Assembly: GCA_035502675.1 (NCBI GenBank)
Contig: DATJUC010000140.1
Coordinates: 1 to 7,410 of the forward strand
Reading direction: 5' to 3'
DNA from: DATJUC01 sp035502675
Lineage (GTDB): Bacteria; Vulcanimicrobiota; Vulcanimicrobiia; Vulcanimicrobiales; Vulcanimicrobiaceae
DNA: 7,410 nucleotides
Part shown: positions 1-5,647 of the stretch, in pieces
Layout of the letters: each line of letters begins with the position of its first letter
How positions within the stretch are numbered: the first letter of the stretch is position 1
The notes under the pieces: model-generated
Seen by the model: the letters and a program-made list of their open reading frames with translations, nothing else
What the model was told of the DNA's origin: nothing
Databases searched by the model: none
Translations under genes and position numbers: made by a program

Positions 1-613
1 CGACCGCGCGCGAGAGATCGTGCATGCCTCGCCGGAACCACGCGCGCCGCATTGCCGGATCGGCCGACCGCCGGCCCGCCACGTTCGCCAGCTCGCCCAT
101 TCGGAACCACGCTTCGGCCACCGCGTCGGGATGCGTCGTCAACAGCTCGAGACGGACGCGCAGAACGCGCTCCAGCGCGTAGGCTGCCGGCGGATCGTCC
201 GGCGCCAGCGCGTCGACGCGCGCTTGCACGGCGTCGACGTCGGGTGCCGCCAAAGAGTACTCGAGCGCGAGCGCCGCGTCGCCGCGGGCCGCGGCGACCC
301 GCGCCAGCAGCCGGTCGCGAACCGGCGTCGGCGGCAAACGCAACGCGTAGTGCTGGGCGGCGTTCGCGTCTCCCCGGGCCAGCGCGCGTTCGGCCAGCGT
401 CGCCTCCACGAACGGTGCGGGTGCGACGGTGTCGAGCGCGCGGTAAACCGCCATGCCGAACGACGCCGGTACGCGCGCCGGCAACGTGCCGGGCGCGGCG
501 GCCGGCGCGTCGAGCGCGTCCGAGGCGAGCTGAACGACCGCAAAGCACGCCAGCGTCGCCGCGATCGCCGCGCAGGCGATCGCGCGCGCGAGCGCGGGAC
601 GCGCAAGCGTCAG
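1..613 (-). CDS. Unrecognised membrane-anchored alpha-helical (TPR-like) protein, C terminus outside window
   Basis: About 204 residues are visible, running off the left edge. The frame was chosen because it gives a natural protein: a basic lead ARPALAR, a hydrophobic segment AIACAAIAATLACFAVVQLA (about 11-30), then amphipathic helix pairs. The competing frame from TTG at 606 gives an Arg/Ser/Pro-rich product with no structure. The helical part shows TPR-like spacing, for example ALARGDANAAQHYALRLP and AAARGDAALALEYSLAAP. There is also an AWFR-x-G motif repeated at about 168 and 191 (AWFRMGELANV, AWFRRGMHDLS), 23 residues apart. It is probably a cytoplasmic-membrane-anchored scaffold facing the periplasm; function is unknown. 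The start is unusual: no in-frame ATG, GTG or TTG precedes the hydrophobic segment. CTG at 613, overlapping the upstream stop as CTGA, is the best placed. TTG at 484 or ATG at 454 would delete the anchor. Confidence 0.75.
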   Translation of the reverse strand, partial: MTLARPALARAIACAAIAATLACFAVVQLASDALDAPAAAPGTLPARVPASFGMAVYRALDTVAPAPFVEATLAERALARGDANAAQHYALRLPPTPVRDRLLARVAAARGDAALALEYSLAAPDVDAVQARVDALAPDDPPAAYALERVLRVRLELLTTHPDAVAEAWFRMGELANVAGRRSADPAMRRAWFRRGMHDLSRAV

Positions 614-1779
614 AACTTCACCGTGAGGTTGAGGTCGGCGCGGGTCGTGGTGGCGCTGTTGAGCGGCAGGATATTGTCCTGGTAGTGCAGCTGGCGCGCC
701 GACAGCGAGAGCGTGCTCGAGAAGCGCGGTATCGAGAACGTCAGGCCGCCCCCGTAGGAGTTGTCGAAGGCGTCGACGTTGCTGACGCCGGGCAGGCCGT
801 ACTCGCCCAGCTCGCGCGACGCGTCGTAGTTCAGATTGAGCGTCAACCCTTTGACGACCGGTACGGCCACCGCGGCGCCGACCGCGACCTTGTTCATCTG
901 GGCGTAGTTGGGAACGGTCAGCGGAACGGTATCGCCCGGAAGCATCCACGTCGAGTTGGTGCCGAGCGCCTGCGCCGCGGCGCCGGTCGCGTCGTTGCGC
1001 TCGAGGTGCTCGACGCTGCTCGATACGTCGACGTTGACGTTGCGGCCGCCGGCCCGGACGTCGAAGTTGGCGCCCGCTCCGTAGCCGGCATCGTCGAGTG
1101 CGGCTTGCGGCAACTGCACCGAGTCGCCCTCGACGCGAACCTGGAACTGGGCCGGTCCGACGTGCAGCAGTTGGGGGACCAGCGCGCTATGCTGTTGTGC
1201 TCCGGCCGAAACGGCACCGACCGAGAGCGCCGAGGAATGCGCCGGAACGAAGCCGTTCGCGGGCGCGGTGAGCGGACCGAAGGCGTACGCGCCGGGCTGC
1301 GGCGAGACGGCCGGCGCGGGCGCCGCGGGCTGGTACGCTCCGACCGTAAACGTTTGCGTCGTCGACCCTTGCGCGCGCGCGTCGGCGGTTGCGGCAACGG
1401 CCGGTGCGTCGTCGAGCGACTCCGGCGCGACCGACGGTTCGAACCGCGAATGCATCGACGCCGCGATCGCCGCCAGGTCGACCGCAGGCGCGCCGCTCGC
1501 GATCGCCCCAATCGAAACCATCGGTGCGTCGCCGGCGAATGCGGCCGCGACGCTCGAGCTCGGATCCAGCGCCAAACCACGCAAAAACGATTCGCTGCTG
1601 CGATCGCCGAAGACCGCGGCCACGGTCGCGCGGCCGTCGCCGGTTTCTCCGAAGAGCCGCAGGAAGAGTTGCGCGCGCAGATCGAGGCTGGGAGCGGCGG
1701 GGACCGCGGCCTCGGCCACACCGAAGAGCAGCGCTCCGGCGAGCGCTGCCATCGACGCAATGCCGACTAGCCGACGCAT
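610..1779 (-). CDS. Unrecognised secreted protein with C-terminal beta-strand region, probably outer-membrane associated
   Basis: The product is 389 residues, and I do not recognise the family. Residues 1-24 are a clear Sec signal peptide: two Arg, a hydrophobic core, then a VAEA-A cleavage site. Residues 30-75 look helical, with LRAQLFLRLFGETGDG. Residues about 90-200 are a low-complexity Ala/Pro/Ser/Gly-rich region, likely flexible and surface exposed. From about 208 the chain becomes alternating beta strands: FQVRVEGDSVQL, NFDVRAGGRNVNVDV, KVAVGAAVAVPV, LTLNLNYDA, GGGLTFSI, STLSLSARQLHY and a final ADLNLTVKF. Ending on a strand with terminal Phe matches the beta-signal used by the BAM machinery for outer-membrane proteins. 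There are only about six to eight strands, so a small barrel or a barrel-like domain is possible. The start is ATG with a strong ribosome binding site. Its stop overlaps the candidate start of the next gene (CTGA). Location is inferred; function is unknown. Confidence 0.85.
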   Translation of the reverse strand: MRRLVGIASMAALAGALLFGVAEAAVPAAPSLDLRAQLFLRLFGETGDGRATVAAVFGDRSSESFLRGLALDPSSSVAAAFAGDAPMVSIGAIASGAPAVDLAAIAASMHSRFEPSVAPESLDDAPAVAATADARAQGSTTQTFTVGAYQPAAPAPAVSPQPGAYAFGPLTAPANGFVPAHSSALSVGAVSAGAQQHSALVPQLLHVGPAQFQVRVEGDSVQLPQAALDDAGYGAGANFDVRAGGRNVNVDVSSSVEHLERNDATGAAAQALGTNSTWMLPGDTVPLTVPNYAQMNKVAVGAAVAVPVVKGLTLNLNYDASRELGEYGLPGVSNVDAFDNSYGGGLTFSIPRFSSTLSLSARQLHYQDNILPLNSATTTRADLNLTVKF

Positions 1780-1838
1780 GTCCCCTCCGACGACCTGCTT
1801 AACCCCGTCGCAAACAGGCGAGTATATCTATCGGACGT
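1780..1838 (-). promoter_or_regulatory. Only real intergenic gap: -10-like hexamer and strong ribosome binding site
   Basis: The gap is 59 bases in an otherwise nearly gapless run, with an AT-rich patch. On the minus strand TATACT (1826-1821) resembles a -10 box, but no TTGACA-like -35 is seen 16-18 bases upstream. A strong Shine-Dalgarno, GGAGGGG, begins at 1788, and its GGAGG (1788-1784) ends four bases before the ATG at 1779. No hairpin followed by a T-run was seen, so there is no evident terminator. A separate or internal promoter for the two downstream envelope genes is possible but weakly supported. Confidence 0.35.
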
Positions 1839-2261
1839 TTAGGACGGGGGTTTCAGTTTGGAGGTTTTTCCCTCGCCTCCCTCTGCGAGAAACCGGCGGC
1901 CGATCAGGATGGCGGCGTAGTCGTCGATCGGCCGGGGCGGGACTTGCAGTCCGGCCGGCAACAGGCGCCGGAGACCCCGGGGCGGGTGTTCCGAAAAGTA
2001 CAGCTCGCGGGCCCGGCGGGTCGTTTCGAACTCGTCGACGTGGTGAAGCGGCAGTCCGAAGCCCCCCAGCAACCCGGCGACCGCGCGGGCGTTGGTTCCG
2101 CGGCCGAGCGCGAGCCGGTCGACGGCCAGCTCGGCGATCAGCGCCCCGACCCGCTCTCGCAGACGCTCCAGCGGCTCGATGCCGGCCGCGACCACGCGCC
2201 CCTCGGCGTCCAGGGCGGCGTATCCGGCCTTGCGCATTCCCGGATCGACCGCCAGCAGCAC
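1839..2261 (-). CDS. YqgF/RuvC-like RNase-H-fold protein (putative nuclease)
   Basis: The product is 140 residues, the usual size of YqgF (pre-16S rRNA processing nuclease/putative Holliday junction resolvase). Strand 1 carries LLAVDPGMRKAGYAALD with Asp6. A mid-protein strand ends in ALGRGTNA (51-58). Residues 75-86 read VDEFETTRRARE, comparable to the YqgF pattern 'vDERlTT.eAe' with acidic Glu77. The C-terminal helix has IDDYAAILIGRRFL (112-125), comparable to 'D..AA..IL..YL', with Asp113/Asp114. The three acidic positions expected for two-metal catalysis are therefore present, but the substrate (rRNA precursor or branched DNA) is not decided by sequence. The tail after about residue 127 is low complexity. 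The start is GTG at 2261, three bases after the DUF3084 stop, with no strong ribosome binding site, so translational coupling is likely. It could be a divergent second member beside a canonical YqgF or RuvC elsewhere. Confidence 0.83.
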   Translation of the reverse strand: MLLAVDPGMRKAGYAALDAEGRVVAAGIEPLERLRERVGALIAELAVDRLALGRGTNARAVAGLLGGFGLPLHHVDEFETTRRARELYFSEHPPRGLRRLLPAGLQVPPRPIDDYAAILIGRRFLAEGGEGKTSKLKPPS

Positions 2262-2264
2262 CGG

Positions 2265-3212
2265 CTATACGCCCGGTTGACGCGCCAGCGCGATGACGAT
2301 CGGGATACCGCCGAGGTGGGGGTAGAAGTCTTCGGCCGCGTATGCGGTCAACACGTACGTTCCGGCACGAGCGACGATCGTCTGCATCTGCCCGACGTCG
2401 GGATACAGCTGGAGCGGCTCGACGTTCTCGGCGAGAAACGGCGGCAGATTCAGCCGCTCGGCGGTAATGGTGACGTACTGCTCGAGCTCGCCGATCGCGA
2501 TGCTCATGCTGGCGCCGCTGTGGCCGGGGATCGTTAGCTGCGCGATGATGTCGCCCTTGCGAAACGAACGTTCGTCGGAGATCGAGTTGATGCCGAAATG
2601 GATCTGGTCGTTTTGGAAGAGATTCTGATCCGACGTGGCGGTCAACATCACGTTGGCCGTTCCGTCCTTACTGGCAATCTTGGCGTTGTCGGCGACCGTC
2701 TGCAGACGTTTGTCCACGTCGGGCGGAATCGCGTACGCACGCAAGCCGAGCCGCTGATAGTTCGAGTTGACGAACTTGACGACGTCGTAATAGAACGTCC
2801 GGATCGTCGCCAGCCGCTGGGCGGAATCGGCCGACTTGTCGACGATGCGATAGAACGGAACCATTAACCGGTCCACCGGAAAGACCAGCTTGCCGTTGTT
2901 GACTTTGGCTTCGAGGTTGCTCTCTCGCGACTGCAGCTCGGCGATCTGCTGGTTGAGCGAGCTGAGCTTGAAGAAGGCGGTCTGCACTTCGTGCGACGCC
3001 AGGATCGCAACCAGGGTGACGACCAGTGCGATGATCATGCCGGTTGCGATCGCGATGATCGTCGACGTGTACCGCGGACGCAGCCCGAAGAGCGACAGGC
3101 GCTTGCGGCCGACTTGGTGGCCGACGCGGTCGCCGACGTAGGCGACACCGCCGGCGATGAGCATCACCACCAGGACGTTGAAGACTCCGCGGACGAACTC
3201 GACGAGATTCAC
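2265..3212 (-). CDS. DUF3084 domain-containing inner-membrane protein
   Basis: The product is 315 residues and of unknown function. Membrane helix 1 spans about 8-27. It is followed by the hallmark basic segment DRVGHQVGRKRLSLFGLRPR (28-47), which matches the DUF3084 family pattern 'GD.(L/V)G..(V/I)G(K/R)(K/R)RL(S/T)LFGLRP(R/K)(H/Y)T'. Membrane helix 2 spans about 51-73. A short coiled-coil-like stretch (about 76-104, LNQQIAELQSRESNLEAKV) leads into an alpha/beta domain to the C terminus. The basic loop should be cytoplasmic, with the coil and large domain outside. I recall cyanobacterial members as longer, mainly in the coil. The start is GTG at 3212, 6 bases after the permease stop and without a clear Shine-Dalgarno, so coupling to the permease gene is likely. 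Its stop lies 3 bases before the YqgF-like gene. The position suggests a role linked to LPS export or envelope assembly, which is inference. Confidence 0.9.
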   Translation of the reverse strand: MNLVEFVRGVFNVLVVMLIAGGVAYVGDRVGHQVGRKRLSLFGLRPRYTSTIIAIATGMIIALVVTLVAILASHEVQTAFFKLSSLNQQIAELQSRESNLEAKVNNGKLVFPVDRLMVPFYRIVDKSADSAQRLATIRTFYYDVVKFVNSNYQRLGLRAYAIPPDVDKRLQTVADNAKIASKDGTANVMLTATSDQNLFQNDQIHFGINSISDERSFRKGDIIAQLTIPGHSGASMSIAIGELEQYVTITAERLNLPPFLAENVEPLQLYPDVGQMQTIVARAGTYVLTAYAAEDFYPHLGGIPIVIALARQPGV

Positions 3213-3218
3213 GCGCCG

Positions 3219-4322
3219 TCAGACCAGCGCCGCTCGGCGCAGCCGAGTCAGCCCGATGGCGGTGAAGATCAGGTTCGGCGTCCACGCCCAGAACCACGCG
3301 ATCGAGAGCATCGCCTCGCCGAGAAACGAGCAGATCGTCATGACGATGTAATAGACGAAAACGATTCCCAGCGACAACCCGAACCCGAGGCTCGTGCTGC
3401 TCCCGCCGCGAATGGCCCGCAGCCCGAACGGGATGGCGATCAGGATGAACACGAAACAGGCGAACGGACGAGCGAGCTTTTCTTGGTACGTGGTCACGTA
3501 CTTCCGCAGCTCGTTCTCGGTCAACTGTCCGGATCGAACCATATCGGCAATCTGTGCGCGGCTCATGTTCTCCGGGTCGTCGTTGCTCAAGCGTTTGACG
3601 AGATCGGTTGGATTTTGGCCGATTTCGACCTGCTGCTCGGGGATCCGCGGCTCCGAGAGCGTCGATCCGTCGGGGTTGAACCGGTAGACCGAGGCGTTCT
3701 GCAGCACCCACTTGTCGGCCGTGAAGTCGGCGCGATCGGCGAAGATGATTTGACGCGGCTGGTGGTTGGCGTCGTACTGCACCAGCGTGACGTTGACCAG
3801 CGCCCGCGAATGCGGATCGTAGGCCGTCGCCAGCGTGATCTGCCGCCCCCCGTGCGGCAGCGGAGCCGAAACGGTCAGATCGCGGTTGAACGCGCTGGTG
3901 TGGTTGATGACGTCGTTCTCGATGTCGTTGAGCTGGTCGGCGGCGTACGGCACGACGCTTTCCTGCAGATACAGGGTCACGAGCGACATGACGATGCCGA
4001 CCGCGAGCAGGGCCGCAACGATGCGAAAAAACGTCACGCCCGACGCCTTCAGAGCGGTCAGCTCGCTGTCGCCCGAGAGTCGCTGGATCGCCAGCAGCGT
4101 GCCCAGCAGGAGCGCCATCGGAATGACCAGCACGACGTAGCCGGGCAGCGACCACAGGAACACCAGCAGCGCCGCCCACAGCGGCGCGTGTTCGTTGCTG
4201 ACCAGCTTTCCGATGTTGAGCAGCTCGGTCGCCGCAAAGATGAGCGTAAACGCCGACAAGCCGAAGACGAACGGTCCGGCCAGCTCGGACAGCATGTAGC
4301 GATCGAGAATGCTCAATCGCAC
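3219..4322 (-). CDS. LptF/LptG-family LPS export permease (YjgP/YjgQ)
   Basis: The product is 367 residues with the family's layout. It begins with the short amphipathic lead LSILDRYMLSEL, followed by three membrane segments (about 15-35, 52-80, 98-122). A periplasmic beta-jellyroll domain follows (about 140-240), then three more membrane segments (about 284-301, 311-333, 338-358). The cytoplasmic loop GDSELTALKASGV (84-96) is the conserved coupling helix that contacts LptB. With LptB it forms the extractor that pulls LPS from the outer leaflet of the inner membrane and hands it to LptC. Sequence does not say whether it is LptF or LptG, so no symbol is given. Only one permease is present here; it may act as a homodimer or pair with a product encoded elsewhere. 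The start is GTG at 4322, with GGAGG 5 bases upstream. Its stop is 6 bases before the DUF3084 gene. Confidence 0.95.
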   Translation of the reverse strand: MRLSILDRYMLSELAGPFVFGLSAFTLIFAATELLNIGKLVSNEHAPLWAALLVFLWSLPGYVVLVIPMALLLGTLLAIQRLSGDSELTALKASGVTFFRIVAALLAVGIVMSLVTLYLQESVVPYAADQLNDIENDVINHTSAFNRDLTVSAPLPHGGRQITLATAYDPHSRALVNVTLVQYDANHQPRQIIFADRADFTADKWVLQNASVYRFNPDGSTLSEPRIPEQQVEIGQNPTDLVKRLSNDDPENMSRAQIADMVRSGQLTENELRKYVTTYQEKLARPFACFVFILIAIPFGLRAIRGGSSTSLGFGLSLGIVFVYYIVMTICSFLGEAMLSIAWFWAWTPNLIFTAIGLTRLRRAALV

Positions 4323-4327
4323 GAAAG

Positions 4328-4332
4328 CCTCC
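4328..4332 (-). promoter_or_regulatory. Ribosome binding site for the LptF/G permease gene
   Basis: GGAGG is followed by CTTTC and the GTG at 4322, within the 19-base spacer after lptB. It favours this GTG over the ATG nine codons downstream. Confidence 0.65.
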
Positions 4333-4341
4333 GGTCGAGCA

Positions 4342-5091
4342 CTAGAGGCGGAAGCCTTCGCCCAAATAGAAGGTGCGCGCGATCGGCGAGTCGAGCACTT
4401 CTTGGGCCGAGCCCGAAACCTCGATTCGCCCGTTGTTCATGATGTAGGCGCGGTCGACGATCGCCAGCGTCTCGCGGACCTGGTGATCCGTAATCAGGAT
4501 TCCGAGACCGCGGTCGCGCAGCTGGCGGATCATCGCTTGAATGTCGGCGACGGCGATCGGATCGATTCCGGTAAACGGTTCGTCGAGCAGCAGAAAGGCC
4601 GGTTCGATGGCAAGCGCGCGCGCGATCTCGACGCGCCGGCGCTCGCCGCCGGAGAGGCTGTCGCCGCGCGCGTCGACGAAAGCGCGCAATCCGAACTCCT
4701 CCAGCAGCGCCGGCAGCCGGCGCTCTTGCTCGTCGCGCGGAATTCCGTTCTGCTCCCAAATCAGCCGGATGTTGTCGCCGACCGAGAGCTTGCGGAAGAT
4801 CGAGTTCTCCTGCGCCAGATAGCCGATGCCGTTGCGCGCGCGTGCGTACATCGGCGCGCTCGTCAGATCGATGTCGCGTTCGTCGCGCTCGAGCAGAACG
4901 GTTCCGCCGTCGGGCTTCACGAGCCCGACGACCATATAGAAGGTGGTCGTCTTTCCCGCACCGTTGGGGCCGAGCAGACCGACGACCTCGTTGGTTCCGA
5001 CCTGGGCCGAAACGCCGTTGACGACGGTACGTTCGCCGTAACGCTTGACCAGGCCGCGCAGCTTGATCGAGGACGTTTGGTTCGCGCTCAC
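4342..5091 (-). CDS. lptB: LptB, LPS export ABC transporter ATP-binding protein
   Basis: This is a 249-residue ABC ATPase, the usual length for LptB. It is the cytoplasmic motor that, as a dimer under two LptF/LptG-type permeases, drives LPS out of the inner membrane and along the Lpt bridge. Visible motifs in order are Walker A GPNGAGKTT (41-49), Q-loop Gln94 in YLAQENSIF, the signature LSGGERRRVEIARALA (146-161), Walker B LLLDEP (167-172) with Glu171 as catalytic base, the D-loop with Asp177, and switch His203 in TDHQVRETL. The 'LAQE.SIFRKL(S/T)V.(D/E)N' stretch and 'DHNVRET/DHQVRET' are hallmarks of LptB among ABC ATPases. The start is GTG at 5091 with GAGG 5 bases upstream. The gene lies between lptC and the permease gene, 10 and 19 bases away, which makes the assignment very secure. 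No key residue is missing. Confidence 0.97.
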   Translation of the reverse strand: MSANQTSSIKLRGLVKRYGERTVVNGVSAQVGTNEVVGLLGPNGAGKTTTFYMVVGLVKPDGGTVLLERDERDIDLTSAPMYARARNGIGYLAQENSIFRKLSVGDNIRLIWEQNGIPRDEQERRLPALLEEFGLRAFVDARGDSLSGGERRRVEIARALAIEPAFLLLDEPFTGIDPIAVADIQAMIRQLRDRGLGILITDHQVRETLAIVDRAYIMNNGRIEVSGSAQEVLDSPIARTFYLGEGFRL

Positions 5092-5096
5092 GTTCG

Positions 5097-5100
5097 CCTC
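5097..5100 (-). promoter_or_regulatory. Ribosome binding site for lptB
   Basis: GAGG lies 5 bases upstream of the GTG at 5091, in the 10-base spacer after the lptC stop. Confidence 0.5.
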
Positions 5101-5101
5101 G

Positions 5102-5647
5102 CTAAATCATCCGGACGTGCGTGAGTGAGACGTCCGAATCGAAACTCGAGCCGGTGGCCGTAAAGCCCTTCGGATCGACGATTCGGACGTGGCCGTCGCC
5201 GTGCAGCATCTCGGTGGTGCGGTCGTAGACCAAGCGGTCGCAGCGCAGCGTCATTCCGGTCGCGGTATGCGCTCGAACGCCGTCGAGCATGGTCACCGAG
5301 TTGTGCGTCTGGTCGACGAGCGCGTGCGGCGCCGTAGCTACCAACGTGGATCCGTCCTTTCCGTGAAACGTGATCCGCGCGTCGGTCACGTAGACGCGCG
5401 TGCTTCCTTGCGGGCCCTCGCTTTCCGCCGAGCTCGCCAGCAGATCGTACTTCACCCGGTTGTGAATTTGATCGATCAGCCGAACCGGCTGCGTGCTGGT
5501 TCCTCGCGCCGTGATGCGCAGCGCCAGCGGCGTCGGGCTGGCGGTCGCGGTCGGGGAAGAGCGCACCGTCGCGCGCGGCGCTTGCGGATTGCAGGCGGCC
5601 AGCAGCGCGCAGAGCCCGGCGAGCGCGCCCGCCCGGGCTGCGCTCAC
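5102..5647 (-). CDS. lptC: LptC-like LPS export periplasmic protein, predicted lipoprotein
   Basis: The product is 181 residues. LptC stands in the periplasm, takes LPS from the LptB/LptF/LptG extractor and passes it to the LptA bridge. The C-terminal half shows the family's short beta-strand repeats: RVYVTDARITFHG (about 83-95), LRCDRLVYDRTTEMLHGDGH (about 127-146), then VRIVDPKGFTATGSSFDSDV to the end. These match the LptC/OstA beta-jellyroll pattern, and the final 'G..F.SDV' is typical of LptC C termini. The N terminus is a short Arg-containing lead, a hydrophobic stretch and LLAAC at 15-19, a lipobox with Cys19, then a Pro/Ser/Thr-rich linker. E. coli LptC instead keeps an uncleaved membrane helix. 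GTG at 5647 overlaps the upstream TGA as GTGA, with GGAG 5 bases before. The frame is open back to 5860, but that part is an Arg/Gly-rich shadow of the upstream gene. It stops 10 bases before lptB. Confidence 0.87.
   Translation of the reverse strand: MSAARAGALAGLCALLAACNPQAPRATVRSSPTATASPTPLALRITARGTSTQPVRLIDQIHNRVKYDLLASSAESEGPQGSTRVYVTDARITFHGKDGSTLVATAPHALVDQTHNSVTMLDGVRAHTATGMTLRCDRLVYDRTTEMLHGDGHVRIVDPKGFTATGSSFDSDVSLTHVRMI

Noticed and set aside
139..606. 155-codon minus-strand frame from TTG 606
   Set aside because: The product is Arg/Ser/Pro-rich and structureless. A different frame of the same strand gives a membrane anchor and helical repeats continuing to the edge.
52..1770. 572-codon open frame on the plus strand
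   Set aside because: The product is Arg/Pro/Ala low-complexity, antisense to two well-supported genes, and has no domain or ribosome binding site. Long antisense frames are expected at this GC content.
1801..1860. Possible terminator after the YqgF-like gene
   Set aside because: No stem-loop followed by a T-run could be found; GGACG occurs as a short direct, not inverted, repeat.
2668..4179. 503-codon minus-strand frame spanning the permease and DUF3084 genes
   Set aside because: It is an out-of-frame reading of two clear genes; the Arg/Ala/Gly-rich product has no membrane segments or motifs.
2991..4442. 483-codon open frame on the plus strand
   Set aside because: It is antisense to the LptF/G permease and part of the DUF3084 and lptB genes. 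The product is rich in Asp/Arg/Gln/His with no hydrophobic core, a codon-phase shadow.
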